Positions 25,501-34,018 of a stretch of 64,000 bases of DNA are shown piece by piece (within the stretch, counting starts at the first letter, position 1; each line of letters begins with the position of its first letter). The DNA is from a virus. The stretch is from positions 1-64,000 of the IMG/VR virus record IMGVR_UViG_3300042691_044383. One strand, given 5' to 3'. Under the pieces are notes generated by a model. That model was given only the letters and a program-made list of their open reading frames with translations, did no database searches and had not been told where the DNA came from. Both the position numbers and the translations under genes were made by a program.

Positions 25501-26321
25501 TGCGGATCGAAAATATCTATGTACATTTGCTTTGCTTTCTGGCTTTTGAAGAACAAAGACGGATCAAAAAACGAAAGCCGCGTTTGAAACGAAAGCCAAT
25601 GTCGTACAAAAAAATGCAAAAACAATCTAGGCATCGCGAAAAGCTTGTCTCTCGGATTCCTGACTTCGGCCTCCGCGTGCAAAAAACTATTGCTCGGTAT
25701 CGCTTTCACGGCGTCCGACAGCATGAAAAATTTCGCGTCCGCTAGTCTGTGCGACCTCTTTTGAAGTCCAAAGTACCGCTCCAAAGCCTTGAAACTTCCG
25801 TTTGCTGACATGAACCAACGGGGATCCAAGATGTCAGCAACCAGAAACATCGCAGGATCTAAGTCCGCATCGCAGCCGAGTCGCGAAAAAACAGGGGCCA
25901 GACAATGGTTTTGCCAGGCCACCTCCGCCATGTCGTAAGATGCGTCGTATAAACTTTTAGCAAGTAAGTACGTGCTGATGGACGCATCGTCCAGCAGGTG
26001 CCAATGCGAAGCTTGCCGCTTGGCAGGCGGAACTGCAACAACATCGTACAGGAAATCCTTAGACTTGCAGTCAAAATGACGCCAAGGAAAAACCGAGCCG
26101 ACATATATGCTGGACAAATTCTTTTCGTTTGCGCTGTAACGTCTTACGGTGTCAAAGTACAACTCCGTCAGAATGGCATAATTGGAAGGGAAACCAACAA
26201 CCCAGAAGTCCGACGCAGGTAAAACGTCAAACTTAGGCCTAACTATGCCTTTTCCAGCCTGCAGACTCCAAACGTCGCCGTTGGAGTCTGCGTGCAAACA
26301 AACGGTTTGTCTATCTGTCAT
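25497..26321 (-). CDS. hypothetical protein in SbcCD operon
   Basis: A 274-residue protein beginning MTDRQTVCLHADSNGDVW. It is rich in aromatic residues, with a basic, Phe-rich end (FFVRHWLSFQTRLSFFDPSLF). It has no recognised domain. ATGA overlaps link it to both the SbcC-like gene upstream and the 160-residue gene downstream, so a role with the nuclease complex is possible but only inferred. Confidence 0.6.
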   Translation of the reverse strand: MTDRQTVCLHADSNGDVWSLQAGKGIVRPKFDVLPASDFWVVGFPSNYAILTELYFDTVRRYSANEKNLSSIYVGSVFPWRHFDCKSKDFLYDVVAVPPAKRQASHWHLLDDASISTYLLAKSLYDASYDMAEVAWQNHCLAPVFSRLGCDADLDPAMFLVADILDPRWFMSANGSFKALERYFGLQKRSHRLADAKFFMLSDAVKAIPSNSFLHAEAEVRNPRDKLFAMPRLFLHFFVRHWLSFQTRLSFFDPSLFFKSQKAKQMYIDIFDPQ

Positions 26322-28459
26322 TTATCGATCGTTACAATTTGGTCGAAGGCACTTGTCATGTCTTGGACGTGCGTGATGACAATAATCTGCTTCTGCGCCC
26401 CAACGTTTGCAGACCAGCTCTGCATCGCGTCATGGAAGTAAGCGACGTTGTCTGCGTCCAATCCCGCCGTAGGTTCGTCCAGGAACAACATCCCAATATT
26501 ATGCCCGAAAAGCCTATCCAAAGCCGCCCGAAAAGCAATGGCCAGGATAACTTTCTGACCACCACTGAGCTGCCTTGCCGACACGCTGGGCTTGCCAGGG
26601 AAAGTCGCCTTGAAAGACAGGTCGTCAGTTGTTTCAACCAAAAAAGGAGAACTGAAGAGCTCGAGCTGCGTATTGATGTCCGCTTCCAACTGCATCAAAT
26701 TGTTCTGCGCTACCCGCTTAGGTAGTCCAGACCAATGAAAAGCGTTAGCGACCCTGTCCACTACTTCGGCCAACGACCTGGTCTTGGCTTCTCGGGCAAG
26801 CGAGGTTTTCAGCTTGTTCAACGTCGCCTGCAAAGTACTCAACTGCGTTGCGTTAGTCTTGTACTCGGCGGAAACCGCAGCCTTTTGGCGTAAAGCCTCG
26901 TCGTGCCGTTCGAGCTTCTCCTGTATCGATGCGTCAGCCGACCCGAGATCCGTTGTCAAAGTTGCAAGCTGAGCCTCGTACTCTTGCAGCTGGCTTTCAG
27001 CGTTCGATATGCGGCCTCTCAGCACGTCCAATTCTGCTTTCAACCTGTCTCGCTTCGGTTTGCTCTCCGCAAACGATGCTTCCGCCTTTTTACGCTGCTC
27101 GAGGGCTGCCGTTGCCCTGTCTGCCGCGTCTTGCGTTACAATCGACTGCGAAGCCTGCGACAGTCCCTGCAGCTCCGATTGGTATTTCACCAAAAGACCT
27201 TGCTGCTCTCTTCGTAACTCAAGCAGATATTCCGACCGATCGCAATAGTTCTGCGAGGCCATGACCTGTCTTGCTTTCTCCACCGCCAGCCTTTCGACAG
27301 CGTCCGCTTCAGCTTTTAATTTCACCGAATGCGACGCAGGAATGTTCTGCATGCACGAAGAACACACAGCCCGACTGCCTTGCTCCAAGTTACTAACGGC
27401 GGTTTTTAACTCCTTCGCTTTTGTTCTTAAACTTTGAAGTTCCGCTTTTAAGCCCGCAAGTTCCTCTTTCGAAAAACTCGGAGACTTTGCAGCGTGCAAA
27501 GCTATTTCTGCGTCGGTCGCTTCAACCTTAGCCTCCCAGTCTCTAATAAGTGAACGGCATCTTACCTGCTTGGATTGAAGAGAGCTTTGTGCCTGCCAGT
27601 CGCGTAAAGTCCCTACCGCAGCTTCAAGCAAAGTCTTGTGCTTTTTCAGCCAATCGGCAGCTCTGTTAAACTTTGTTTCCACGTCCTGGAAAACTTTTTC
27701 TTTGTCGCCTAGAACATTTTTCAATGCTTCGAGGTCAATAAGACCCTGCGACTTAAGCGACTCGAGCTGCGAAACCTTCAGATAAAGATCCCGCTTCTGT
27801 CGCAATTCAGCTGCCTCGTCGTCGGGCAGCAAGCCTTCGAACTTCGTACGCTTAAGTCGCAGCATTTCCCTCTGAATTTGATCAATGTTGCTTTCTAGGT
27901 CCAGGCTGTTGTCAATTGACTGCTTCGCCGTGAGCCTGTCCCGGAATTGCACGCAAGCCTTGTGCAGCGAAGTGGCCGACTCGACTCCACACAAGTGCTG
28001 AAACGCTTTAGCCCGCACGCTTTCCGTGTCATCAAGAAAGCTGAACATTTCCCACTGCTCGACAAACACATAACGATCAAAAACGCTTGGCGTCAGGCCC
28101 AGCAGCTTGAAAACTGCGCCATTGACCTGCGAAGCCGTCTCGATCTCACTGTCGCCGTATGTGAAGGTCACCTCGTTCGGACGCAGGCTTCGAACCAGCT
28201 CAAACGGCTTACAACCATGGTTTCCAACAATCTTAATCCAAGACTTTTCGTGCTTAGCTGCCTGATTGTTAATGGCCTCGGCCTTTGTTGCCACGTTGAA
28301 GCGTGTGAAATCACCCGTAAAGGCGGCGTAGATAGCGTTCACGAACGAACTCTTACCCGCCCCGTTGGCGCCGACTATGCCGACGATACCAGAGGACAAC
28401 TCCGCGGTTAACTCCCTGTGGGGACCGATGTTCTTTAGCTCAACTGTCTCAATTTGCAT
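26318..28459 (-). CDS. sbcC: SbcC/Rad50-like recombination ATPase (T4 gp46 type)
   Basis: A 713-residue SMC-like ATPase that works with the SbcD-like nuclease to process DNA ends. Walker A is GANGAGKSS (residues 30-38). Two coiled-coil arms flank a zinc hook at about residues 365-368 (CSSC). The ABC signature VSARQLSGGQKV is followed by Walker B MLFLDEPTAGLD near the C-terminus. The length fits phage gp46-like proteins and is shorter than bacterial SbcC. Its ATG overlaps the SbcD-like stop by 11 nt, as expected for a partner pair. Confidence 0.95.
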   Translation of the reverse strand: MQIETVELKNIGPHRELTAELSSGIVGIVGANGAGKSSFVNAIYAAFTGDFTRFNVATKAEAINNQAAKHEKSWIKIVGNHGCKPFELVRSLRPNEVTFTYGDSEIETASQVNGAVFKLLGLTPSVFDRYVFVEQWEMFSFLDDTESVRAKAFQHLCGVESATSLHKACVQFRDRLTAKQSIDNSLDLESNIDQIQREMLRLKRTKFEGLLPDDEAAELRQKRDLYLKVSQLESLKSQGLIDLEALKNVLGDKEKVFQDVETKFNRAADWLKKHKTLLEAAVGTLRDWQAQSSLQSKQVRCRSLIRDWEAKVEATDAEIALHAAKSPSFSKEELAGLKAELQSLRTKAKELKTAVSNLEQGSRAVCSSCMQNIPASHSVKLKAEADAVERLAVEKARQVMASQNYCDRSEYLLELRREQQGLLVKYQSELQGLSQASQSIVTQDAADRATAALEQRKKAEASFAESKPKRDRLKAELDVLRGRISNAESQLQEYEAQLATLTTDLGSADASIQEKLERHDEALRQKAAVSAEYKTNATQLSTLQATLNKLKTSLAREAKTRSLAEVVDRVANAFHWSGLPKRVAQNNLMQLEADINTQLELFSSPFLVETTDDLSFKATFPGKPSVSARQLSGGQKVILAIAFRAALDRLFGHNIGMLFLDEPTAGLDADNVAYFHDAMQSWSANVGAQKQIIVITHVQDMTSAFDQIVTIDK

Positions 28460-29558
28460 TCAAATTCTCCTCTAACCAACGTTCAAGTACAGTGTTCGGA
28501 TCCGCACCCGATAAAAGCTCGGACGCCAAACCGTAGGCCGCAGGCGATCCCTGCGGGTTGATCTCAAACGGCAAACAAGCTTGAAGCGTCAAATGGCTCT
28601 CATCCGTCGTGGTGTCCACACTTAAAACGTCAACAGAAACCGTCTTCAGCTTGAAAAACAAGTGAGCAAGGCCGTCAAAACTCTCTTTGATGTGCCGCAC
28701 AAAATCAAAATCATCCTTGCCGTGGACGATTCGAACAATCGGTTTCCGCAGCTCCTCCGGGAGATCTCCGAAATCTTGTCCGACAAACGTTTTAACCCGC
28801 TCAGAAATCTGTAAGTACGGCAAAGTACCTGTTTTGACTTCCAGGTATCTCCGAGTCGGTATGTCGCGGACTTCAATCGACAAGCCCTTCTGGTCAGCAC
28901 TTATCTCGAAGAAATGCTTTTCCGCCGGCTCCGCCAAGCTGCGCAAATGCGTGCTTCCGGGGCTTAAAACCGTCAAATCTTTGCTAACCTCGCGAACAAT
29001 CGTTTGGTGGAAATCACCAGTTAACATAAATCTGACGTTTTTGGGTAGATCATCAAAGCAACCTTGTGTCTTTCCAACGTCACCCATGAAATCTTTCCAG
29101 ACCTGGTGACAGACAAGAAAATACTCTTGTCCAGAATCCTTTTCGATTTCACCCAGCCTTTCCGCAAGAGTTTTCTCGTTGCAGTAGTCGAATCCAGCTA
29201 TCCGAAGACCGTTCGAAAAGCAAAAGTCCGACTTGCCTTTTAAATGTTTCGCACCCAAGTTGGCCACGTCCATCCACGGTAAGTCGCGTTGAAACTCGTG
29301 TTGACCCTGATTGTAAAGCACGGTCACTCCGGCGTCTCGCAGCTTTAGAAGCCCCGCATTCAGCTTTGCAACAGGATTTGCAACATTTAGTTGCTTGTCC
29401 AAGATGTCGCCCGCTAGAATTACAGCGTCAACGCCTGCCAGCACAGCGTACTGCACAATGTAGCTCCAGCTGTGGTAGCTGTCTCCATGGATAGGCCGGT
29501 GTTTCCAAATGGTGTCCGACAAATGCAAATCGCTAACAGCTAAAATTTTTCTAAACAT
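28449..29558 (-). CDS. sbcD: SbcD/Mre11-like exonuclease (T4 gp47 type)
   Basis: A 369-residue calcineurin-type metallophosphoesterase. Metal-binding motifs are AVSDLHLSD (D10, H12), ILAGDILD near 53, YNQGQHEFQ in place of the common GNHE, an LVCHQ segment, and TGDFHQT near 180. It forms the nuclease half of the SbcCD end-processing complex. The start at MFRKIL is preferred because the metal motif then begins at the usual position. Its ATG shares the sequence CATG with the start of a plus-strand gene, so the pair is head to head with no spacer. Confidence 0.93.
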   Translation of the reverse strand: MFRKILAVSDLHLSDTIWKHRPIHGDSYHSWSYIVQYAVLAGVDAVILAGDILDKQLNVANPVAKLNAGLLKLRDAGVTVLYNQGQHEFQRDLPWMDVANLGAKHLKGKSDFCFSNGLRIAGFDYCNEKTLAERLGEIEKDSGQEYFLVCHQVWKDFMGDVGKTQGCFDDLPKNVRFMLTGDFHQTIVREVSKDLTVLSPGSTHLRSLAEPAEKHFFEISADQKGLSIEVRDIPTRRYLEVKTGTLPYLQISERVKTFVGQDFGDLPEELRKPIVRIVHGKDDFDFVRHIKESFDGLAHLFFKLKTVSVDVLSVDTTTDESHLTLQACLPFEINPQGSPAAYGLASELLSGADPNTVLERWLEENLNAN

Positions 29559-29949
29559 GATCAAACCTATCCCAATGCCAATAAACGAACTCTGCGACAG
29601 ACTAACGATCGCAGAACTGAAGATGGAACGCCTGTCCGAAACCGAAGTAGACAAAGAGCTCCTTTCGAAACAAATTAACTACTTGCGAGAAGGCGTCGAC
29701 AAAGACAATGCGCAGCTTCTGGATCTTGTTTCCCGCCTGAAGGAAATCAACGGGAAAATGTGGGATCTCGAGTACGACTTGCGAAAAGGGCTAGACCTGG
29801 AGCTAGGCCTAGCCGAAATCGGCAAACGCGCTGTCGCTATTCGGAACCACAACCGAAACCGGGTCGCCGTTAAAAACGAAATTACAAACCTGGTCCAACA
29901 GCCGGAGTTTGTCGATTGCAAAATGAACCACGCCAGCAGCCAACGCTAG
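29557..29949 (+). CDS. DUF6165-like small coiled-coil protein
   Basis: A 130-residue charged helical protein on the opposite strand to its neighbours. The N-terminus PINELCDRLTIAELKMERL strongly resembles DUF6165 proteins, where 'ELiDKLTILEIKLE' opens the domain. The middle segment (INGKMWDLEYDLR) and the later AVAIRNHNRNRVAVKNEI match the family's 'LW.iEDdiR' and 'ND.Ra..KreI' positions. The biochemical role of the family is not known to me. The start at 29,557 overlaps the SbcD start codon (shared CATG); 29,575 is an alternative. No clear ribosome-binding site precedes either. Confidence 0.75.
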   Translation: MIKPIPMPINELCDRLTIAELKMERLSETEVDKELLSKQINYLREGVDKDNAQLLDLVSRLKEINGKMWDLEYDLRKGLDLELGLAEIGKRAVAIRNHNRNRVAVKNEITNLVQQPEFVDCKMNHASSQR

Positions 29950-29963
29950 TTAAGTCAACTCGG

Positions 29964-30305
29964 TCACGACTTATTCGCCTTTTTCGGACAGCAAGCCGCT
30001 TGTAGGCTTTTGAATTTTTTGTCAGTGCCGGCAATAAGACGGTTGATCGCCAAAGCCCGTAAATAAACATCCGGTGTGTTCTCGTACAGCCAATTAATAC
30101 CTGCCTCGTAGAGACCTTGCGACTCAAACCAGGCGACAACGGGCGTCACGTCTTCCCAAGCAGAACTGATAAGAGTCATATACTGCGTGTGGTGATCTGC
30201 GGCAAGACGAAAAAGTTCCGTCGAATTTGAACATTCGAGCTTAGCTGCCAAATCGGGCGGCATCCCAGAAACGCAATCAAGACTTTTCTTTTTATAAGCA
30301 TGCAT
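29964..30305 (-). CDS. hypothetical protein
   Basis: A 113-residue protein of unknown function, convergent with the plus-strand DUF6165-like gene and 14 nt from its stop. It begins MHAYKKKSLDCVSGMPP and ends in a basic Cys-Cys tail (AACCPKKANKS). The middle is helical with several Trp and Tyr residues. No family recognised. Confidence 0.55.
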   Translation of the reverse strand: MHAYKKKSLDCVSGMPPDLAAKLECSNSTELFRLAADHHTQYMTLISSAWEDVTPVVAWFESQGLYEAGINWLYENTPDVYLRALAINRLIAGTDKKFKSLQAACCPKKANKS

Positions 30306-30348
30306 TTTATGACTTTCGTGGCTTCAAAATTGAGGCGTTTTATGCGGT

Positions 30349-30552
30349 TTACAGTGTTGCAGGTTTTTGAATTTCATAGGTGTCGTAAGCTTCAAACGAT
30401 TCCAGGGCCCCTTGCGGGTCCTCTTCCGAAAGGTTAGCTAACCTTCGCAAAGCTCCGGCGACCAACAGAGGAAGCGGAACATCCGCTGTGTCTTCAAAAT
30501 CGTGCTCAACACTGAAGCACACGGTAAACGCGGTGTTGTATTTCTTAACCAT
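30349..30552 (-). CDS. small hypothetical protein
   Basis: A 67-residue protein starting MVKKYNTAFTVCFSVEHD. The ATG at 30,552 overlaps the upstream stop in the 8-nt pattern ATGGTTAA that recurs in this genome; longer in-frame openings would lie inside the upstream gene. Acidic, with VPLPLLVAGALRRLANLS as a central helix. Function unknown. Confidence 0.6.
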   Translation of the reverse strand: MVKKYNTAFTVCFSVEHDFEDTADVPLPLLVAGALRRLANLSEEDPQGALESFEAYDTYEIQKPATL

Positions 30553-31114
30553 TGTCGCCTTCCAGAAGGTCATTACTGTTGAAAAGATTGTCAAATTCGG
30601 CATCGGATATGCCTTCTTGCCTCGCTGGAAAAATCTTTTCCAACAAACCCGGCGGCAGCGATTCAACCGGTACGACTCGCACTTCCCCACCTGCGCTGTC
30701 GCGAATCTCTTTGCATCTCGCTTCTCTTTTTTCTTTGTCCAGAAAAGCAGCCGTCAAAAAGAGAGAAGCCTTCCTGAGCAACGTAAGTCGCAGAAAAACG
30801 CAATTGGGGCTTTCCCATTGTTCTACTTCTTCGTTGTTTCGAACAATGTGGTCGTACGCAGTACGAATTTCCTGCATCGCGTTACAATTTGAAGCCAAAC
30901 AAGCGATTGCAAGCGTCTTGAAGTGCTCCAGCTTTTGCTGCTTCAAAAAAGAAAGATCCGGCAGAAACGGCTTAAACGGCGCGTTCGCCTCCTCAGCTTT
31001 AGCTTCAGCCCACTCCCGGTGCTCCTCCACCCAGTCGCCCAGCGACAGAAGTAAGGAATAAAGGCTGTCGGTGTTACAGCTAACTCGCGGGTACGGCGGT
31101 GATGTTATGTCCAT
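30545..31114 (-). CDS. hypothetical helical protein
   Basis: A 189-residue protein starting MDITSPPYPRVS. The ATG at 31,114 has a strong ribosome-binding site (GAGGAAAAC). It is helical and charged with several Cys residues spread out (ACLASNC, NCVFLRL). A 125-bp leader with two hairpins precedes it. No domain recognised. Confidence 0.6.
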   Translation of the reverse strand: MDITSPPYPRVSCNTDSLYSLLLSLGDWVEEHREWAEAKAEEANAPFKPFLPDLSFLKQQKLEHFKTLAIACLASNCNAMQEIRTAYDHIVRNNEEVEQWESPNCVFLRLTLLRKASLFLTAAFLDKEKREARCKEIRDSAGGEVRVVPVESLPPGLLEKIFPARQEGISDAEFDNLFNSNDLLEGDNG

Positions 31115-31138
31115 GTTTTCCTCTGTGTTAAAGTAAAA

Positions 31139-31207
31139 GCGTAACCTGTTAATACGGTAACGCGAAATTTCCAGTGCGACCAGCAGCACGTTTGTGTCAC
31201 TGGTCGC
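31139..31207 (-). promoter_or_regulatory. leader with two hairpins, one with alternative pairing
   Basis: The gap between the first mosaic gene and the 189-residue gene holds an 8-bp stem at 31,139-31,163 (GCGTAACC with its complement) and an 8-bp stem at 31,176-31,207 (GCGACCAG with CTGGTCGC). The second can instead pair CCAGTG (31,171-31,176) with CACTGG (31,198-31,203), and the two forms exclude each other. No T-tract follows. A leader attenuator or mRNA-stability element is possible. Confidence 0.4.
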
Positions 31208-31239
31208 GTCAAATCAACAAACCGGCAGAAACAACTCGC

Positions 31240-33156
31240 CTAGCTCACTTTGATGCGAGCATAGTTCCATCTGTGAATACTCCCGGTTTCGCGTGGCCAA
31301 TTGCAGACAAAACGGATTCTTACGTGCGCAGGCAGCACTGCATACAGCATTCTCTTGACCCAGGCACATTCGTCTCTTTCGTCATCGTTCACCTCGACCT
31401 CGATCGGACCGTTAGCTAGGTCAGCGTAGGTCGGCTCGCGGTACTCTGGTTCCTTCGCGGTTTCGATTTTGCGAAGGTGAAAAATTTGATGCGATTCGTA
31501 TTCGTGATTGCTGACAGAAGTTCTTTCTTTCCAAGCACCGCCCCATTCTTGCAAGTCGCCCGGCATTGGTATCTCATGCGGTTCCAGCTCCCTCCACCCG
31601 TCAGGAATCGCAAGCGGACAACAGGTCACACCAATCGGTTTGGCTGGGTCGCAGACTTCGCCGACGCAATTCAACGGATCAGGGATCGAGCTATTCGGAG
31701 TTTCCGAAGGGTTAACCATTTTGTTGGCGTCGGCAATATGGTCGGCGGGAGCTTGTGCAGCCTCGATGAGTTCGAGGTGTCTGGCTTTAAGGTTAGACGA
31801 AATGAGGTTGTCTAGATCAAGCCGAACCGCGTATTCCCCGGCATCGCCATTAACGATAACGCCGACCTCATTGTCTCCATCCCTTCCAGGCCAGTTCACC
31901 CGCACTTTATCCCCGACCTTGGGGATCCACTCGGTAGGCTTTGCTTCGATCTTGCGACCGTCGAACGGATTCGGCTCATCAACCCACACTTCATCAATAT
32001 CGTCGAAGTATCCCGGCTTAACGGTCGAACTCTTCGGAGTTTCCGAAGGGTTGGCGGCCTCGATGAGTTCGAGATCGTCGGCCTTTAGGTTACACAAAGT
32101 GAAACCTTCGCTCTCCATCCGCACCGCATACTCATAGCCCGGCAGGTCGACAATAATGCCAAACTTACCGTTCACACCCACCCTGCCCGTCCTAACTACC
32201 CGCACCTTATCGCCAATCTTGGGAATCCACTCGGTTGGCTGTTGCGGTTCGACCCAAACACCCTGTATTTCATTTGGAAAGACTTCGTTGGGGCCGGGTT
32301 TCTGTTTTTCCGAAACCCAAGGGCTGCTGGATTCTGGAACCGAACTATTCGGAGTTTCCGAAGTGTCGATGCCTTGCGACTGTTCTTCCTTGATTCTCGC
32401 GAATCTCCAAAGATGGCAAATGTGCTTTGCGTCTTTTCCTTCGGTAGAGCAAACAAACTCCCCCATGTCATTTCGGTCGTAGCAGTCAACAGGGAGAGCT
32501 ACAACCGCCACCAAAGTCCGCTCAACCCACCTGGCATCACAATGTCGGATGTCTTCGGAATCTCGCACCTCGACTTGCTTTCCTGCGTCTCCTGGATGCG
32601 GCGTGCGGTAGCCTTCGCCCGGATCCGGTATCGAACCATTCGGAGTTTCCGAGGGGTTCGCTGGTTCGATTTTGCGAATGTGGCGAGCTGCGGAGTACAA
32701 GTACATGCTCGACGAACCATCCCCCCTGGCCAGCCAGGCACCTGTGCTGTCATTCATGTCGCTTGCTTTCGGAACCTCATGGGCCAACAACTCTCGCCAT
32801 CCTTCGGGTATTGGAATCGCCTGACGGTTCTCAGCCCATTTATTCGGAGTTTCCGTGTGCCCCTTTGGCGGTTGAGCTGATTCCAGCACAACTTTCTTTG
32901 CTTCAGAATACTTCCGCGCAAATTCCGACACGAACTCATCGCTCAAAAGCAGTTCGCGAACGTTACTGACAGTAGCTAGACGCACGTCCTTGGAAAAGTC
33001 ACGCACCGAGCTCAGCTCATAATCTTTGTAGCAAAGCAGCTCTCCGTTCTCGAATCGTACGTTGTACATGCGATCAGCTGTTCTTTGGTTTTCAACCTTG
33101 CCAACCCTGCTGTTGCTCACGACAACGACCTCATCACCAACCTTAAAACCGCTCAT
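31240..33156 (-). CDS. mosaic modular repeat protein 1
   Basis: A 638-residue protein made of short modules in series. It opens with a KOW/SH3-like unit (KVGDEVVVVSNSRVGKVEN). Next come a 'GWREL...E-P...GAW..R' module (about 115-170), a 'W..R.L.AV...WRFARIK' module (about 180-265), two 'TEWIPK-GDKVRV...DLELIEAA' KOW-like modules, a second GWREL module, and a final 'AWVKRML...WNYARIK' module. Linkers carry NPSETPNS or variants. The same module types occur in another order in the gene at 34,015. Function unknown; the KOW-like units suggest nucleic-acid or protein binding. A GGGGTGA site precedes the ATG. Confidence 0.75.
   Translation of the reverse strand: MSGFKVGDEVVVVSNSRVGKVENQRTADRMYNVRFENGELLCYKDYELSSVRDFSKDVRLATVSNVRELLLSDEFVSEFARKYSEAKKVVLESAQPPKGHTETPNKWAENRQAIPIPEGWRELLAHEVPKASDMNDSTGAWLARGDGSSSMYLYSAARHIRKIEPANPSETPNGSIPDPGEGYRTPHPGDAGKQVEVRDSEDIRHCDARWVERTLVAVVALPVDCYDRNDMGEFVCSTEGKDAKHICHLWRFARIKEEQSQGIDTSETPNSSVPESSSPWVSEKQKPGPNEVFPNEIQGVWVEPQQPTEWIPKIGDKVRVVRTGRVGVNGKFGIIVDLPGYEYAVRMESEGFTLCNLKADDLELIEAANPSETPKSSTVKPGYFDDIDEVWVDEPNPFDGRKIEAKPTEWIPKVGDKVRVNWPGRDGDNEVGVIVNGDAGEYAVRLDLDNLISSNLKARHLELIEAAQAPADHIADANKMVNPSETPNSSIPDPLNCVGEVCDPAKPIGVTCCPLAIPDGWRELEPHEIPMPGDLQEWGGAWKERTSVSNHEYESHQIFHLRKIETAKEPEYREPTYADLANGPIEVEVNDDERDECAWVKRMLYAVLPAHVRIRFVCNWPRETGSIHRWNYARIKVS
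31694..32857. repeat. palindromic coding repeat, five copies in mosaic gene 1
   Basis: The 15-bp palindrome TTCGGAGTTTCCGAA (6-bp arms, 3-nt centre) occurs perfectly at 31,694, 32,033 and 32,348, with one changed base at 32,639 and a degenerate copy at 32,843. On the coding strand it encodes the SETPN core of the NPSETPNS linkers. All copies lie in one frame between protein modules. Confidence 0.9.
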
Positions 33157-33159
33157 TTT

Positions 33160-33423
33160 TCACCCCGCTATTAACAAGTAGACAACAACCGAAACCAAAA
33201 CGAAACCGAAAAACAATCCGCAAGAAATAAAACCGTTTGCGAACGCTTGAAACCTGGAAGAAAAAAGCAGAGACTTTATATACTCGCATTCTTCTCGAAG
33301 CTTCTCGTTTTCTTCTCGTAGACTTTTAAGTTCGTTTGAGTCCTCCTGAATCACCCTCGCCGCAATCGGCCCGAGCATTCTCAGGTCTTGCATTCTGTAG
33401 TCGTGGTGCTTATCCCAACTCAT
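33160..33423 (-). CDS. coiled-coil membrane protein
   Basis: An 87-residue protein. Residues 28-52 are a Glu/Lys/Leu coiled coil (SNELKSLREENEKLREEC). Residues 62-86 are a hydrophobic segment (GLFFGFVLVSVVVYLLI) that should span the membrane, so the protein is C-terminally anchored. A holin or spanin-type role cannot be shown. It overlaps the DUF4406 gene by 4 nt. Confidence 0.65.
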   Translation of the reverse strand: MSWDKHHDYRMQDLRMLGPIAARVIQEDSNELKSLREENEKLREECEYIKSLLFSSRFQAFANGFISCGLFFGFVLVSVVVYLLIAG

Positions 33424-33743
33424 GCTTCACCCCCTTGATACATAATCTCCAATCCGATCCAAACTGCGACGGCGTGCTCCGCCCTCGCTCCCTTCGACTG
33501 CTCCCATCCGCGAAGCATGTAGATTGCGTCGCATCCAACGAGATTACTAACAAGCACCGAAGCAATTTCGTTGAGTGGCGTTGATTCGTCCCAGCATTCA
33601 TCGTTTGCAATAAAATGCGGAACAGTGACAAAGACGCTCCACTCCTTCTCAGAACGCAACAATCTAAGCCTTGCCGATTCAAACGCTTCGCGGTTCAAAC
33701 CCTCTATCCCCTTCATCGGCCCAGAAATGTAAATTCGTTTCAC
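33420..33743 (-). CDS. DUF4406 / nucleoside deoxyribosyltransferase-like protein
   Basis: A 107-residue protein matching the DUF4406 pattern: RIYISGPMKGIEGLNREAF at the start, VPHFIANDECW in the middle, then a CDAIYMLRGWEQSKGARAEH segment. The family belongs to the nucleoside 2-deoxyribosyltransferase-like fold and is common in phages. A role in nucleotide salvage is likely from the family but not shown. The start shares a base with the upstream stop. Confidence 0.85.
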   Translation of the reverse strand: MKRIYISGPMKGIEGLNREAFESARLRLLRSEKEWSVFVTVPHFIANDECWDESTPLNEIASVLVSNLVGCDAIYMLRGWEQSKGARAEHAVAVWIGLEIMYQGGEA

Positions 33744-34018
33744 TATCTCCCCCAGTTCATTTCGTAAAGTTCTTCACGTTTCTCTTGCGTAAATTCTAGC
33801 AACGCATCTGCTATCTCCTCGCAAATTTTGATTATCGCGTTGCCGTTCATTCCTTGCACAACCGTCTCGTGCTCTCGCATTGACCGCATGCAAAAATAGA
33901 TGCTTTCGTCGTCGATGTTGCCATCGTCCAAAACGATATGCAACGGCCCGCCAACTCCGCATTCCGGCACCGCGTAAAGTTCGCGGATCAACTCGGTTAA
34001 TTGTTGCTCAACCATCAT
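33743..34018 (-). CDS. conserved phage hypothetical protein
   Basis: A 91-residue acidic protein with the segment VGGPLHIVLDDGNIDDESI, a pattern I recognise from small unnamed phage proteins. Its start overlaps the stop of the second mosaic gene by 4 nt. Helical ends flank the conserved core. No function is known to me. Confidence 0.65.
   Translation of the reverse strand: MMVEQQLTELIRELYAVPECGVGGPLHIVLDDGNIDDESIYFCMRSMREHETVVQGMNGNAIIKICEEIADALLEFTQEKREELYEMNWGR

Noticed and set aside
31508-32880. Two long plus-strand frames opposite the first mosaic gene
   Set aside because: They mirror the repeated linker DNA on the other strand and lack starts with ribosome-binding sites; the opposite frame explains the sequence.
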